Positions 54,146 to 64,000 of a stretch of DNA of 64,000 nt are shown here, in pieces. The position numbers were made by a program, and so were the translations under genes. The stretch is taken from NCBI GenBank assembly GCA_963971535.1, contig OZ020594.1, forward strand, positions 110,650,643 through 110,714,642, in the 5' to 3' direction. The notes beneath the pieces are model-generated. The model had not been told where the DNA came from, did not search any database, and was given only the letters and a program-made list of their open reading frames with translations. Position 1 is the stretch's first letter. Every line of letters begins with the position of its first letter. This DNA is from Notolepis coatsorum (Eukaryota > Chordata > Actinopteri > Aulopiformes > Paralepididae).

Positions 54146-55282
54146 TAGGGATGCCCCGATCACGTTTTTTGCCACCGATACCGATCACCGATCGTCGTGA
54201 GCCATATCGGCCGATACCGATCCGATACCGATAGTTTTTGATTAAAAAGAAATTAAAAATTATTTTATATAAAACGTTTTTTTTTTTTTTTTTATAAAAT
54301 ATATATATTATATAATTAGACTTGTACTTGTATTATCTGCGAGACATCGCCACCACGCAACAAGCTCCACTGTCTGTGTGTACTCTAGTAGCCTCCAGCT
54401 ACGGCCAGGATTCTCCGGAGCTGCACCTGGACCCTATTGGCATAACGTTACTTAACTGTGCTCAGCAAGCCCTCAGCTCGAATACGCATCGAATAAGTGT
54501 TATAAGACATTGATATCAGGAGCTATCTGTAGCTACTGCTAGCCGGATATATAACGTTAATACAACGCCTCAGTGAATTATTTAGTTCAATGGGACATTT
54601 CGTTTTGAACGGTGAACTAATTTGCGCTAACGTGAGCTAACGGGTAGCATACACGTCTCTACTAGACTTTGTGGAGCGTTTGTTGATGTCAGGAGCTATC
54701 GGTAGCTGGCCGACTAGATGTTATAAGACATTGATAAGACATTGATATAAGACATTGATATCAGGAGCTATCTGTAGCTACTGCTAGCCGGCTAGATGAC
54801 GTTAAGACAACTATTTAGTTCAATCGGACATTTCGTTTTGAACGGTGAACTAACGTCAGCTAACGCAAGCTAACGGAGATATCAACATGGACCACTAGAC
54901 TTCTGGGGCATTTGTTGATATCCGGAGCTATCAGTAGCTAGCCGGCTAAATACCGTTAGACAATGCCTACTAAAAGTGAATAGTTGACTGGGTAATTTTG
55001 TTTAAACAGTAACGATAGCTAGGTAGCTAACGTTAGCTCAGGTCGAATGCACTATCTAGACTCAGCAGAGGTCTGTGTTTACAAACTCTACACGGGTACG
55101 GGCGGGGCTAGGGAGGAGGAGCAGTTTGCAGGTCCTGTGCGTCTGAGACAAGCGAGTGAGATATCCACTTGATCAGTTTCCGCGATCGGCGAATATGACT
55201 AATTATCGGAATTCCCCGATCGCATATTTATACTAATTATCGGCCGATAACGATCGGTGGCCGATCGATCGGGGCATCCCTA
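54146..55282. mobile_element. hAT-type MITE with TAGGGATGCCCCGATC ends
   Basis: 1137 bp, inverted ends TAGGGATGCCCCGATC, perfect 8-bp target duplication CATACAGG at 54138-54145 and 55283-55290. The interior has GCCGATACCGATC repeats at the ends and three degenerate copies of a block containing CAGGAGCTATCTGTAGCTA (54510-54970). Confidence 0.95.
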
Positions 55283-55505
55283 CATACAGGTATTTAGCAC
55301 TGATACATTTGTGACATAAACGGTATTCAAATATACAGTACTGTTACCCATAGATCCTTTCTATCCTTACATCCATCTCAAAAGTCATGGAAAAAATAGT
55401 ATACGACCAGATCAAAAAGTACCTCGCGGAAATAAATCTAATCTAATCTACGAATTCCAATCTGGCTTCAGAACATCCCACTCCACTGACACATGCCTTC
55501 TCTAT

Positions 55506-56066
55506 TTGAACGACCACATGAAACAAGAGGTGGACGCAGGCAAATACTGCGGCATGGTCATGCTGGACCTACAAAAGGCCTTCGACACTGTCAATCACAC
55601 CATTCTGATTGACAAGCTAAAAGCAATAGGTTTTGATAGTTTATCAGTGAGCTGGATACAATCCTACCTGGAGGGGAGAGAACAGATGGTGGAGGTAAAC
55701 GGTACCCTATCCCCCCCCCTCACAGTGAGCTGTGGTGTTCCACAAGGAAGCATACTAGGACCGCTACTATTCCTAATTTATGCAAATGACATGTCGTCAG
55801 CTTGTGACTGCAACTTGTTCCTGTTTGCGGACGACTCAGCCCTGCTGGTCTCTGACAAGAACAAGTTACAGGTTGAAAAAGCCCTCAGCTCGGAACTAGG
55901 CAAAATCTGCATATGGCTCGCCGACAACAAACTATCATTACACATGGGCAAAACAGAGTCCATACTCTTCGGTTCAAATAACAAACTAAGCAAGACCGAC
56001 GGCTTCTCGGTTACAGTACTGTGGGTGACAATATTGTCACAAGGAAAGATGAAATTACCTACCTAG
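55506..56066 (+). pseudogene. LINE RT fragment of copy 7
   Basis: 186 codons of RT: MLDLQKAFDTVNH, VPQGSILGPLL, FADDSALL and LSLHMGKTESILFG. The frame breaks after SVTV because of small indels. It continues, frameshifted, to 56449 and then at 57978-58235. Confidence 0.8.
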
Positions 56067-56449
56067 GTTCCATCCTAGAGGCTAATCTTTCCTGTGACGA
56101 AATGGCATCCAATGTAATAAAAAAAAGTCAACCAACGAACTCGATTCTTGTACCGGATCTCCTCTCTGGTAAACAAGAATACCCTGAAGACTCTGGCAGA
56201 AGCACTCATTCAAGGGTACTACGACTATGCGTGCACCTCATGGTACCAAAGCACCTCAAAGGCAATAAAAAAACAAATTACAAACATCTCAAAACAAGCT
56301 AGTCAGACTACTGCTTGACCTGACTCCTAGAACCCACCTCACCCCGGCCCACTTTGACAACCTAGGATGGCTTAGAGTAGACGACAGAGTACAGCAACTT
56401 GCAATGGGCCTGGTCTACAAGATACACTACGCGACCAAGGTACCCATGT

Positions 56450-57977
56450 CAGGGTTAGAAATTAAAAAAAAAATTCAAGGGCTTTTTTTGCCCCCCTTAA
56501 TTGATTTTCGGGGGCTTTTTTTTGTATTTCGGGGGCACTGAATTTTTATGATAAACGGTAGGGGTGGGACGGTTCACAAAATGGACGGTTTGGTTCGTAT
56601 CACGATTTTGGGGTCACGGTTTTCAGTTCGATATACGTAAATTTGTATTACACTCAAATCTAAACATGCTTCTCATTTATTAAAAATAAAATAAAAGGTT
56701 CACAGTGTTTACAGCCTTAAATAATGTTTGGCACACAAAGACCGAACTGACTGAAAAATATAGGCTACATTTGTCAAAGTATTAATTAACTTAGTGCAAA
56801 CAAACAATATGCTCAGCCAGCACTAGACTTTCCTTTCTTTAATTAATATAAACACACAAAAACAATGTCAACCATGTTTAAATTCCCTGATTGTCAGTTC
56901 TTAATGGAAAGATTTGTTTTCTGCTTGAAATTATTATGTTTCTGTCTACATTTATTTAGACTAACATTATTTAAATATTGAGTGCAACTGTGGTGGATCC
57001 AATGTACAGTTTCTACGCCAAATGTATATACACTTTTTCTGGACACTTTTGTAGCACAAACAGTACTGTATTTGCAAATCTGATATGTCATAAATGTATA
57101 GATGTAGCAGTACTGTCTATCTGTATGTCATGTATGTCATTATGTTATGATGAATTGAAAAATGGGGGACCCTGATGTAAACAAGACGAAAGTCTTTCTC
57201 TGGTCTGCATCCCCTTAACAATTGTATGTATTGAGCTGTACTGTACCCATTCTGCAATCTGTTAATAAACTTTTCAATCAATCAATCAATCGATTACGTA
57301 ATTCGGTGAGTTGGAACTATCTATGGGTTGGCGCCGGGTCCCCACGGACATTTTAGCGTGTGGCACCTTCAGCTCCGGTCACGTTAGGACATCAACAAGC
57401 AGGAGTTAGTAAAACACAGTTGTATGTTAGCCTTCTTGGATGTTGAATAAACGCCTATCATTGTCTTTAAACACCCCGCCTCTCCGACTCCCATTTCCTC
57501 CTATGCTAGCTAGTAGCTACGGTAACATTTCATTGACTGTACAGTAGTAGCTTGCGGGCTGCGTCGGGCTACCATAGTTAAAACGTGCGTTGTGTTTACA
57601 AACTGCTAACGATATGGCAAGATGTGTGTAGTAGGCCTATGTAATGTTAATGGCTATGTTTTTAAAGTCGTAATGAAGATTGATTTATATTGTGCGTGCC
57701 ATTTTTACACAAACTGACTAGCAACGGGCTGCAGTGCTGCTGCTGCCTGCAGCCAGTGCAGAACACCGGCTCCCCGGGCTCCGCCAAATGAATTTTTTTA
57801 TTTGCGCGTCATCTGAACCGTACGCTACACAGACGATCCATTACCGGATAAATATATATATATATATAATTAGTAAACTGTCGGGGGCATTAAGTGCCCC
57901 CCTTAACTGATTTTCGAGGGCATTTTGTCCATTTTCAAGGGCATTATGCCCCAAGCCCCCGTTAATTTCGAACCCTG
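56450..57977. mobile_element. hAT-type element with CAGGGTTMGAAATTAA ends
   Basis: 1528 bp. Ends CAGGGTTAGAAATTAA and, in reverse, CAGGGTTCGAAATTAA, perfect 8-bp target duplication ACCCATGT at 56442-56449 and 57978-57985. It contains another MITE-like terminus (GGGGTGGGACGGTTCAC near 56561) and a LINE 3' fragment at 56995-57292. No transposase seen. Confidence 0.9.
56995..57292 (+). mobile_element. L2-like LINE 3' fragment inside a hAT
   Basis: 3' UTR from the CCAATGTACAGTTTCTACG block to the AATAAAC and (TCAA)n tail. It is a truncated insertion inside a DNA element that itself sits in another copy of the same LINE. Confidence 0.85.
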
Positions 57978-58854
57978 ACCCATGTACATGTCAAAATACT
58001 TCCCAAAGGTCAGTGAATACCACGATCACAACACCAGAGGGAGCTCCACAAATCATGTTAAACCCAGATTCGGCTCAAACAAGGGACTAAACACGTTTCG
58101 CAATTATGCCACATCAATGTGGAACGCCCTACCCAAAGCTGTAAAGGAATGTGAATCACTACCCACTTTCAAAAACACTCTCAAAGAACACCTACGGGAG
58201 ACTGCAATTCGAAACTGGCCCCTACAAATGTCTTAACCCAGTTGTACAGTAAATTACCAAGTATGGCTTTGTCAGTATTCCAATGTCAGTGTACAGTGTC
58301 CCCCCCCCTCCAATGTACAGCCCCCACCCACCCAACCCCACCCCACCCACCCAACCTCCTCCAATGTACAGTTTCTACGTCAAATTAGGGCTGGGCGATA
58401 TGACGATATTATATAAATATCGGGTACAGTTCATTAACAATACACTTTTTCAACGTATCGTGGATATCGTGATGTTTTACCCAAGAGGATTGTGTCGCGT
58501 CAATCTGTCCACACGTTACTCGTTCATATCTCAGCCCGTGCTGAGATATGCCCATTCCGCGGTCTGTTAATAAAGTTTTCAATCAGACAGATGTATGGAA
58601 AGGCTTTTATTATAACATTCGTTGTAGTAAAATCATTATGCCTCATTTAGTCATCCTGTGGAGCACTGGTCTCCTACTCGACGGCCGCGGGGAGCTAACG
58701 TTAGTAGCTTTGTTGATGTTCAGCACACAGGACATTCAGGAAGTCAAAAACGAATAGCGCTTGCCGATTGGTGCTAAGAACAGCAGGGCGGGTGCAAGCG
58801 CTGTGACGTAATTGGCAGACTCGACTGTCAATCAAAATTATTATGTTTCCGTCA

Positions 58855-59005
58855 GAATGAACGAATGAAAACTTTATTAAAAGGTTGCAGAATGGGTACA
58901 ATACAGTACAGGAGGATGAAGACCAGAAAAAGACTTTCGGCTTTTTTACATAAGGGTCCTCCATTTTCAATTCATCAAAACATTTAGAGACATACATATA
59001 TATAT
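58855..59005 (-). mobile_element. L2-like LINE 3' fragment
   Basis: (TGAA)n-like tail and the first 130 bp of the 3' UTR with a short internal deletion, minus strand. Confidence 0.75.
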
Positions 59006-59035
59006 ACAGTAGTTTCATAAAAATGCTAAAATGCT

Positions 59036-59180
59036 ATTGATTGATTGATTTAAAACTTTATTAACATATTGCAGAATGGGTACAGTACAGCTCAATACAT
59101 ACAATTGTTAAGGGGATGCAGACCAGAGAAAGACTTTAGTCTTGTTTACATCAGGGTCCCCCATTTTCAATTCATCATAT
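59036..59180 (-). mobile_element. L2-like LINE 3' fragment
   Basis: (TGAT)n tail followed by the first 130 bp of the LINE 3' UTR on the minus strand, a second independent insertion beside the previous one. Confidence 0.8.
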
Positions 59181-59547
59181 TTCATATCTAAATCATATAA
59201 TATCTCATTGCTAAATATATGCAATATATAATCTAATAATCTAAATCTAATATATAATATAAAAATGCTAAATGCATGGGTATTTTATTTTGTCTTTAAT
59301 GTTAGCTTGCAAACTCAAATACTGTCTTGGTAAGCCTCATAATGAATTGTTTGGGGTAAAAAAGAAAAACATCGTGATGTGTATCGCCGAAAGGTCAGAA
59401 AATATCGTGATATCATATTTAGGCCATATCGCCCAGCCCTACGTCAAATGTATATACACTCTTTTTCTGGACACTTTTTGTATCACAAACTGACAAACAG
59501 TACTGTATTTGCAAATCTGATATGTCATAAATGTATAGATGTAGCAG

Positions 59548-60506
59548 TAGAGCTGCCGCGGTATTGATGTTTTCCTTACCGCACAAATTTGCGAAATATT
59601 TCCTACCGCTGCGGTTATTACCGCACACACACAAAAAAAAGTTTGAATGCATTTTTTTTGTAGTCTACTCTTTATAGCATATAGCCTGCCTCTAGTCTAA
59701 ATGTCTATCTTTAGAGGATGACTTTGAAGCATGAATATTGTTTGGGATTCGGCAAGCACGCATTCGTTAAAAGTGAAACACGGATTCGAAGTATCCCCTC
59801 TGTGTCGCGGGCAGGGGTGGTAGCGGCGCGCCCGCCGGTTACCCCCCGACCCTTTCTTCTTATTATTATTATAACGTTACTACTTATGATTACAAAGGCA
59901 TTCGTTTTGTGGCATTACGTTATATAGTTACACGTTCGTATTTACCGGACCATAGCAAGGCAAGCGTTACTCAATTCATATCTCAGTTCCTTTCTTTGCT
60001 CAGAGCGTGCAGAGTTGTACCCATTCTGCGGTCTGTTAATAAAGTTTTCAATCAGACAAGTGTATAGAACGAAGGGCTTTTATTATAACATTTCGTTGCA
60101 GTAAAATCATTATGCCTCGTTCCCTGAGGAGCGACGGTACGTCGGTAATCCACTCCGGTCTCCGGTGGGAGCTAACGTATATTAGCCGTGTTGTGACTGT
60201 GAGCTCTGATCAATGGCTGAGATTCAGGAAGTAAAAGCACTGCAAGACAATCCAACGTGTGACGCGTCTCTCTTCTGACCAATCAGTGGTCTGCAATGTT
60301 TCACATGACTTTTCTGGTACCCAATAGGGTCGCTTGGAACCTCGATAGAGGAGTAGGGTATATCTGCAGAGCCGCAAGCCCAACGAGAGAAGGGTACTTT
60401 ATTATTATAAAAAAAAAAACAGCTGTGACGCGGTATTCAGCCTACTCTTGCGGTGGGCGTGATGTAACAGCGATACCGCGGTAATGCGGTAATCGCGGCA
60501 GCTCTA
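59548..60506. mobile_element. hAT-type MITE with TAGAGCTGCCGCGG ends
   Basis: 959 bp, ends TAGAGCTGCCGCGG and CGCGGCAGCTCTA, perfect 8-bp target duplication TGTAGCAG at 59540-59547 and 60507-60514. The ends are rich in ACCGC/GCGGT repeats. It contains a LINE-tail-like block (60010-60055) shared with the MITE at 58386. Confidence 0.95.
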
Positions 60507-60554
60507 TGTAGCAGTACTGTCTATCTGTATGTCATGTATGTCATATATGTTATG

Positions 60555-61020
60555 CAGGGCTGTACGCTAAGCTTTTTCACTAGGGGCACACTTGCCCCTA
60601 AATGAGAAATTTAGGGGCAAAGAATATTTTTTAGGGGCAAATTTTTAAATAACTATTTTACCATTATAGTAGGGCTGGGCGATATGGCCTCTAAATGATA
60701 TTGCGATATTTTTTGGCCATATCACGATACACAATATATATCGCAATATTTTGACATTTCCTAAAGCACTTAAAAATGCTTGATTTAACCCTTTGATGCA
60801 TACAGTCACGCCAATATGATGATTATAATAAGTCCCTGCAACATATGTTTGCATTATTAAACCATGAAGATGCTTTAAAAAATTATTTAATGAAAATGTA
60901 CTAAGAGTAGTCTACTGACACACTAATAAAAAAAATTATTTACATCTAAGACTATTTATATAAAAACTCTTGGGTGCCCTTTTTTTGCACAGTACTGTGT
61001 TTTCTATCCACTTTAGCCAA

Positions 61021-61055
<35 letters not shown>

Positions 61056-61886
61056 CACACACACACTACTGTGAGAAAATAATAATTACACACAAAGGGA
61101 TAATGGCTTATAGCAGACTTAATGATTTTAGAATATTTCAGATAATGAAATTAAATGTTTATCATCAACTATCCAGTTAGTATTTATACTGTCTGTAACG
61201 TTTGGCTACATTAAATCATTGAATGTAGAGAGAGAGCGAGAGAGAGAGAGGGGGCGAGAACGCACAAGAGAGCCAGCCCCCCCCCCCCCGGGTTTTGTTC
61301 TAGGTTCGCGTTTTGATCGTCTAAGCTGCCGTAGGTGATGACGTCACACTCGAATGTAAACAGGAAGAGTCTAACACGGAGATGGAAAGTCACAGTGGAT
61401 GATATACAGAAACGAATAACTAATAAATATGAAGTTATGTTTAAACTTCTGTTGTCAAGCGTTGTCACTTGTCAATATAACCCACCCCCTTTCCTCACTT
61501 TTCCACCGTCCCTGCTTCACTCGGGACCACCAGCTAACGTTAGCCTATAGCTCCGCCGTCCCTGCTTCACTCGGGACCACCAGCTAACGTTAGCCTATAG
61601 CTCCGCCGTCCCTGCTTCACTCGGGACCACCAGCTAACGTTAGCCCATTGCTCGTGTCAATTAAATTGCATGTTATTAAATGTCCGCGCTGGTCTGTCTA
61701 ATGAAATTACAACCGCAACATTATGTCGCCTGTACAGCCCTGGTTGTAGGCTAATGTTAGTGTAGTGAAATGCGAATGAAGGGGTGAAATCACTATTCGC
61801 AAGCTTGCGAGTAGATATAATTTTTCATTCGCACCGGCCAAATTAGGGGGCAATTTGCGACGATCTCGTCGCAGCGTACAGGCCTG
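60555..61886. mobile_element. hAT-type element, copy 2 of a pair
   Basis: 1332 bp, closely related to 50108-51386, ends CAGGGCTGTACGC and GCGTACAGGCCTG, with TTATG on both flanks. It differs by a longer hairpin near 60690-60765, a different microsatellite and three tandem copies of a roughly 49-bp unit (61500-61645). Confidence 0.8.
61500..61645. repeat. Triple tandem repeat inside a hAT
   Basis: Three near-identical units containing CCTGCTTCACTCGGGACCAC and AGCTAACGTTAGCC. They are absent from the sister element at 50108-51386, so they expanded after the copies diverged. Confidence 0.9.
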
Positions 61887-62098
61887 TTATGATGAATTGA
61901 AAATGGGGGACCCTGATGTAAACAAGACGAAAGTCTTTCTCTGGTCTGCATCCCCTTAACAATTGCATGTATTGAGCTGTACTGTACCCATTCTGCAATC
62001 TGTTAATAAACTTTTCAATCAATCAATCCTGACAGAGTATATACATATGATGGGGAGGGGACTGTACATTAGGAGGGGGTGGGTGGGAGAGAAATAAT

Positions 62099-64000
62099 TT
62101 AATTTATGCAAATGACATGTCGTCAGCTTGTGACTGCAACTTGTTCCTGTTTGCGGACGACTCAGCCCTGCTGGTCTCTGACAAGAACAAGTTACAGGTT
62201 GAAAAAGCCCTCAGCTCGGAACTAGGCAAAATCTGCATATGGCTCGCCGACAACAAACTATCATTACACATGGGCAAAACAGAGTCCATTCTCTTCGGTT
62301 CAAATAACAAACTCAGCAAGACCGACGGCTTCTCGGTTACAGTGGGTGACAATATTATCACAAGGAAAGATGAAATTACCTACCTGGGTTCCATCCTAGA
62401 GGCTAATCTTTCCTGTGACTAGGCCTGCCACGATAACACATTTTGCTGGGCGATTAATTGCCCCCGAAAATATCGCGATAAGCGATATTATTGCGACCGG
62501 TTAGAGAATTTTTTTTTGGAGAAATTTATTTCCCAAAACTTTTATTTTGAAGCCCACCGCTCCGTCTTTTCCGGTGTTTAAGACTTATATTTTGAAGCCC
62601 ACCGACCGGACCGGAAGTATTGTTGTGATTATCAGGTACTTTTTGGGTACCAGAAAAGTCACGTGAAACACTGCAGACCACTGAATAGAGACGCGTCTCT
62701 AGGATTTCATAATCATTATGTTTGCAGCAGGCACAAGTGCAATAAACAAAGGATACAGTCACTGTGTATTCTGCCTCATTTATTGATTAAACAAAACCGA
62801 CATCAACACAATTTGCCACCGAGCGGAGAGTTTAGTCTCGCAAAAAGATCGCTGACTTGTTAAGGCTTGTTGTTAGGTTAGGTGCTAATGTTGTGCTAGC
62901 GTTTTAGCATGGCTATCGTACATAGCGTGATCAATATAACTCGCTATTGATTGTTTGTATGAGTAACGTTAATGCTAGTAGAATAGACACAACGTGAGGT
63001 AATCACCATCCATTTTAAACCGGTTATTACCTAATGCTAACGTTAGCAAATAGACGCGACTGGTAACGTTACAGCTTGTTAGCCTAATGCTCGTTAACGT
63101 TAGCATAGACAGCCTAGCTAACGTTAACGCTTGTAGAATAGACACAATGAGAGGTAACGTTAGCAGAATAGACACAACGAGGGTCTCGTTAATGTTGTTA
63201 TTGATTGATTGATTGAAAACTGTGTTTACTCTGTTTGTATGAGTAACGTTAATGCTAGTAGAATAGACACAATGAGGGGTAACGTTAGCCCCACGGAGCT
63301 CCTGTGCTGTGCTCTGTAGTAAAGCCAGCGGCCCGCCTCCCAACACGGACAGTGACTGACAAGGGGCACTGGGTCCGCCTCATTAAAACAAACGCGCAAA
63401 TAGCAATTAATCGTGCCCGTCAAAATCATTGCATTCATTTTAATTATCGCGGCAATTAATCGATTTATTGCTTATCGCGGCAGGCCTACCTGTGACAAAA
63501 TGGCATCTAATGTAATAAAAAAAAGTCAACCAACGAACGCGATTCTTGTACCGGATCTCCTCTCTGGTAAACAAGAATACCCTGAAGACTCTAGCAGGAG
63601 CACTCATTCAAGGGTACTACGACTATGCTTGCACCTCATGGTACCAAAGCACCTCAAAGGCACTAAAAAACAAATTACAAACATCTCAAAACAAGCTAGT
63701 CAGACTACTACTTGACCTGACTCCTAGAACCCACCTCACCCCTGCCCACTTTGACAACCTAGGATGGCTTAGAGTAGACGACAGAGTACAGCAACTTGCA
63801 ATGGGCCTGGTCTACAAGATACACTACGCGACCAAGGTACCCATGTACATGTCAAAATACTTCCCAAAGGTCAGTGAATACCACGATCACAACACCAGAG
63901 GGAGCTCCACAAATCATGTAAAACCCAGATTCGGCTCAAACAAGGGACTAAACACGTTTCGCAATTATGCCACATCAATGTGGAACGCCCTACCTAAAGC
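62099..64000 (+). mobile_element. L2-like LINE copy 8, runs off the window
   Basis: RT region from LIYANDMSSACDC at 62099 to 62419, then a MITE, then 63489-64000 with the C-terminal region, cut by the window end. It shares the extra A in the poly-A run (about 63515) with copy 7. It could be the inverted 5' part of copy 6 or a separate insertion. Confidence 0.8.
62420..63488. mobile_element. hAT-type MITE with TAGGCCTGCCACGATAA ends
   Basis: 1069 bp, ends TAGGCCTGCC and GGCAGGCCTA, perfect 8-bp target duplication CCTGTGAC at 62412-62419 and 63489-63496. The interior has repeated AACGTTAGCAGAATAGACAC motifs (62960-63290). It shares a 40-bp block in reverse with the MITE at 59548. Confidence 0.95.

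Larger units (their letters stand above)
58386..59441. mobile_element. hAT-type MITE (GGGCTGGGCGATAT family) with LINE tails
   Basis: 1056 bp with perfect 8-bp target duplication CGTCAAAT at 58378-58385 and 59442-59449. The ends match those of 40072-42658 in reverse orientation. It carries LINE 3' fragments at 58550-58590 (+), 58855-59005 (-) and 59036-59180 (-). The block 58513-58760 is shared with the MITE at 59548-60506. Confidence 0.95.
55358..62029 (+). mobile_element. L2-like LINE copy 7, split by four elements
   Basis: Plus-strand LINE starting in the RT region (VMEKIVY block) and ending in AATAAAC and a (TCAA)n tail at 62029. Pieces: 55358-56449, 57978-58385, 59442-59547, 60507-60554 and 61887-62029. 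Each gap is one DNA element. The coding part has an extra A in a poly-A run at about 56116 and another frame break at 56020 (an ACT insertion/shift near TACAGTACTGTGGG). It inserted into copy 6. Confidence 0.9.
53949..62098 (-). mobile_element. L2-like LINE copy 6, 3' UTR, split twice
   Basis: The (TGAA)n tail at 53949 and the 3' UTR run to 54145, resume at 55283-55357 after a MITE, and resume again at 62030-62098 after LINE copy 7. The pieces line up in order with 47399-47770 of copy 3. It meets plus-oriented coding sequence (copy 8) near 62099. Confidence 0.75.

Overview
This window is eukaryotic, most likely from a teleost fish. It holds one zinc-finger host-type gene and otherwise a dense, deeply nested pile of transposable elements and satellites. 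The reasons for calling a fish are L2/CR1-like and Rex1-like LINEs, a BEL/Pao LTR retrotransposon, many hAT-type MITEs with 8-bp target duplications, TTAA-flanked piggyBac-like MITEs, tRNA-headed SINEs, and a multi-finger C2H2 gene preceded by acidic KEEQEELW-type repeats. No bacterial, phage or CRISPR features were seen. The species cannot be named from this sequence alone.

Layout. 1-2952: a 5'-truncated L2/CR1-like LINE (+) with a long intact reverse-transcriptase ORF. 3326-4486: decayed hAT pieces. 5494-14148: a 38-bp minisatellite split by a complete BEL/Pao element on the minus strand (LTRs 5744-7165 and 12763-14143, target duplication AGTAT). Its pol ORF is long and open but lacks the integrase catalytic core. 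14194-14600: a tRNA-headed SINE. 14665-17043: the last exon of a C2H2 zinc-finger gene (-), with a splice acceptor and a polyA signal. 17555-18450: a non-LTR RT fragment split by a MITE. 19286-20700: a foldback element and a 59-bp tandem array split by a 618-bp palindrome.

20880-34660 holds a second L2-like LINE (-), a piggyBac-like element containing a complete hAT, another pair of nested TTAA elements containing a SINE, and a Rex1-like LINE (-). Segments of one old repeat flank both LINEs. 35555-36515: a solo LTR split by a Rex1-like 3' fragment. 38842-39410: a 47-bp minisatellite. 40072-44732: MITEs inside MITEs. 44737-45822: a 44-bp minisatellite with higher-order structure. 47399-64000: at least six copies of the same L2-like LINE in both orientations, cut by a piggyBac-like MITE, a BEL solo LTR and seven hAT-type elements. 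Most of these junctions still show a readable target duplication, so the order of insertions can be reconstructed.

How the parts relate. Apart from the zinc-finger gene the elements do not form a pathway. The LINEs supply reverse transcriptase and probably move SINE-like sequences. The MITEs carry no transposase and must have been moved in trans. The zinc-finger gene is the only candidate with a cellular role, and genes of this type are often linked to transposon control. I found no convincing new enzymatic system. The observations most worth following up are the integrase-core deletion in an otherwise young BEL/Pao copy, the large palindromic TTAA element, internal modules shared between MITEs with unrelated ends, and the stratified LINE cluster.
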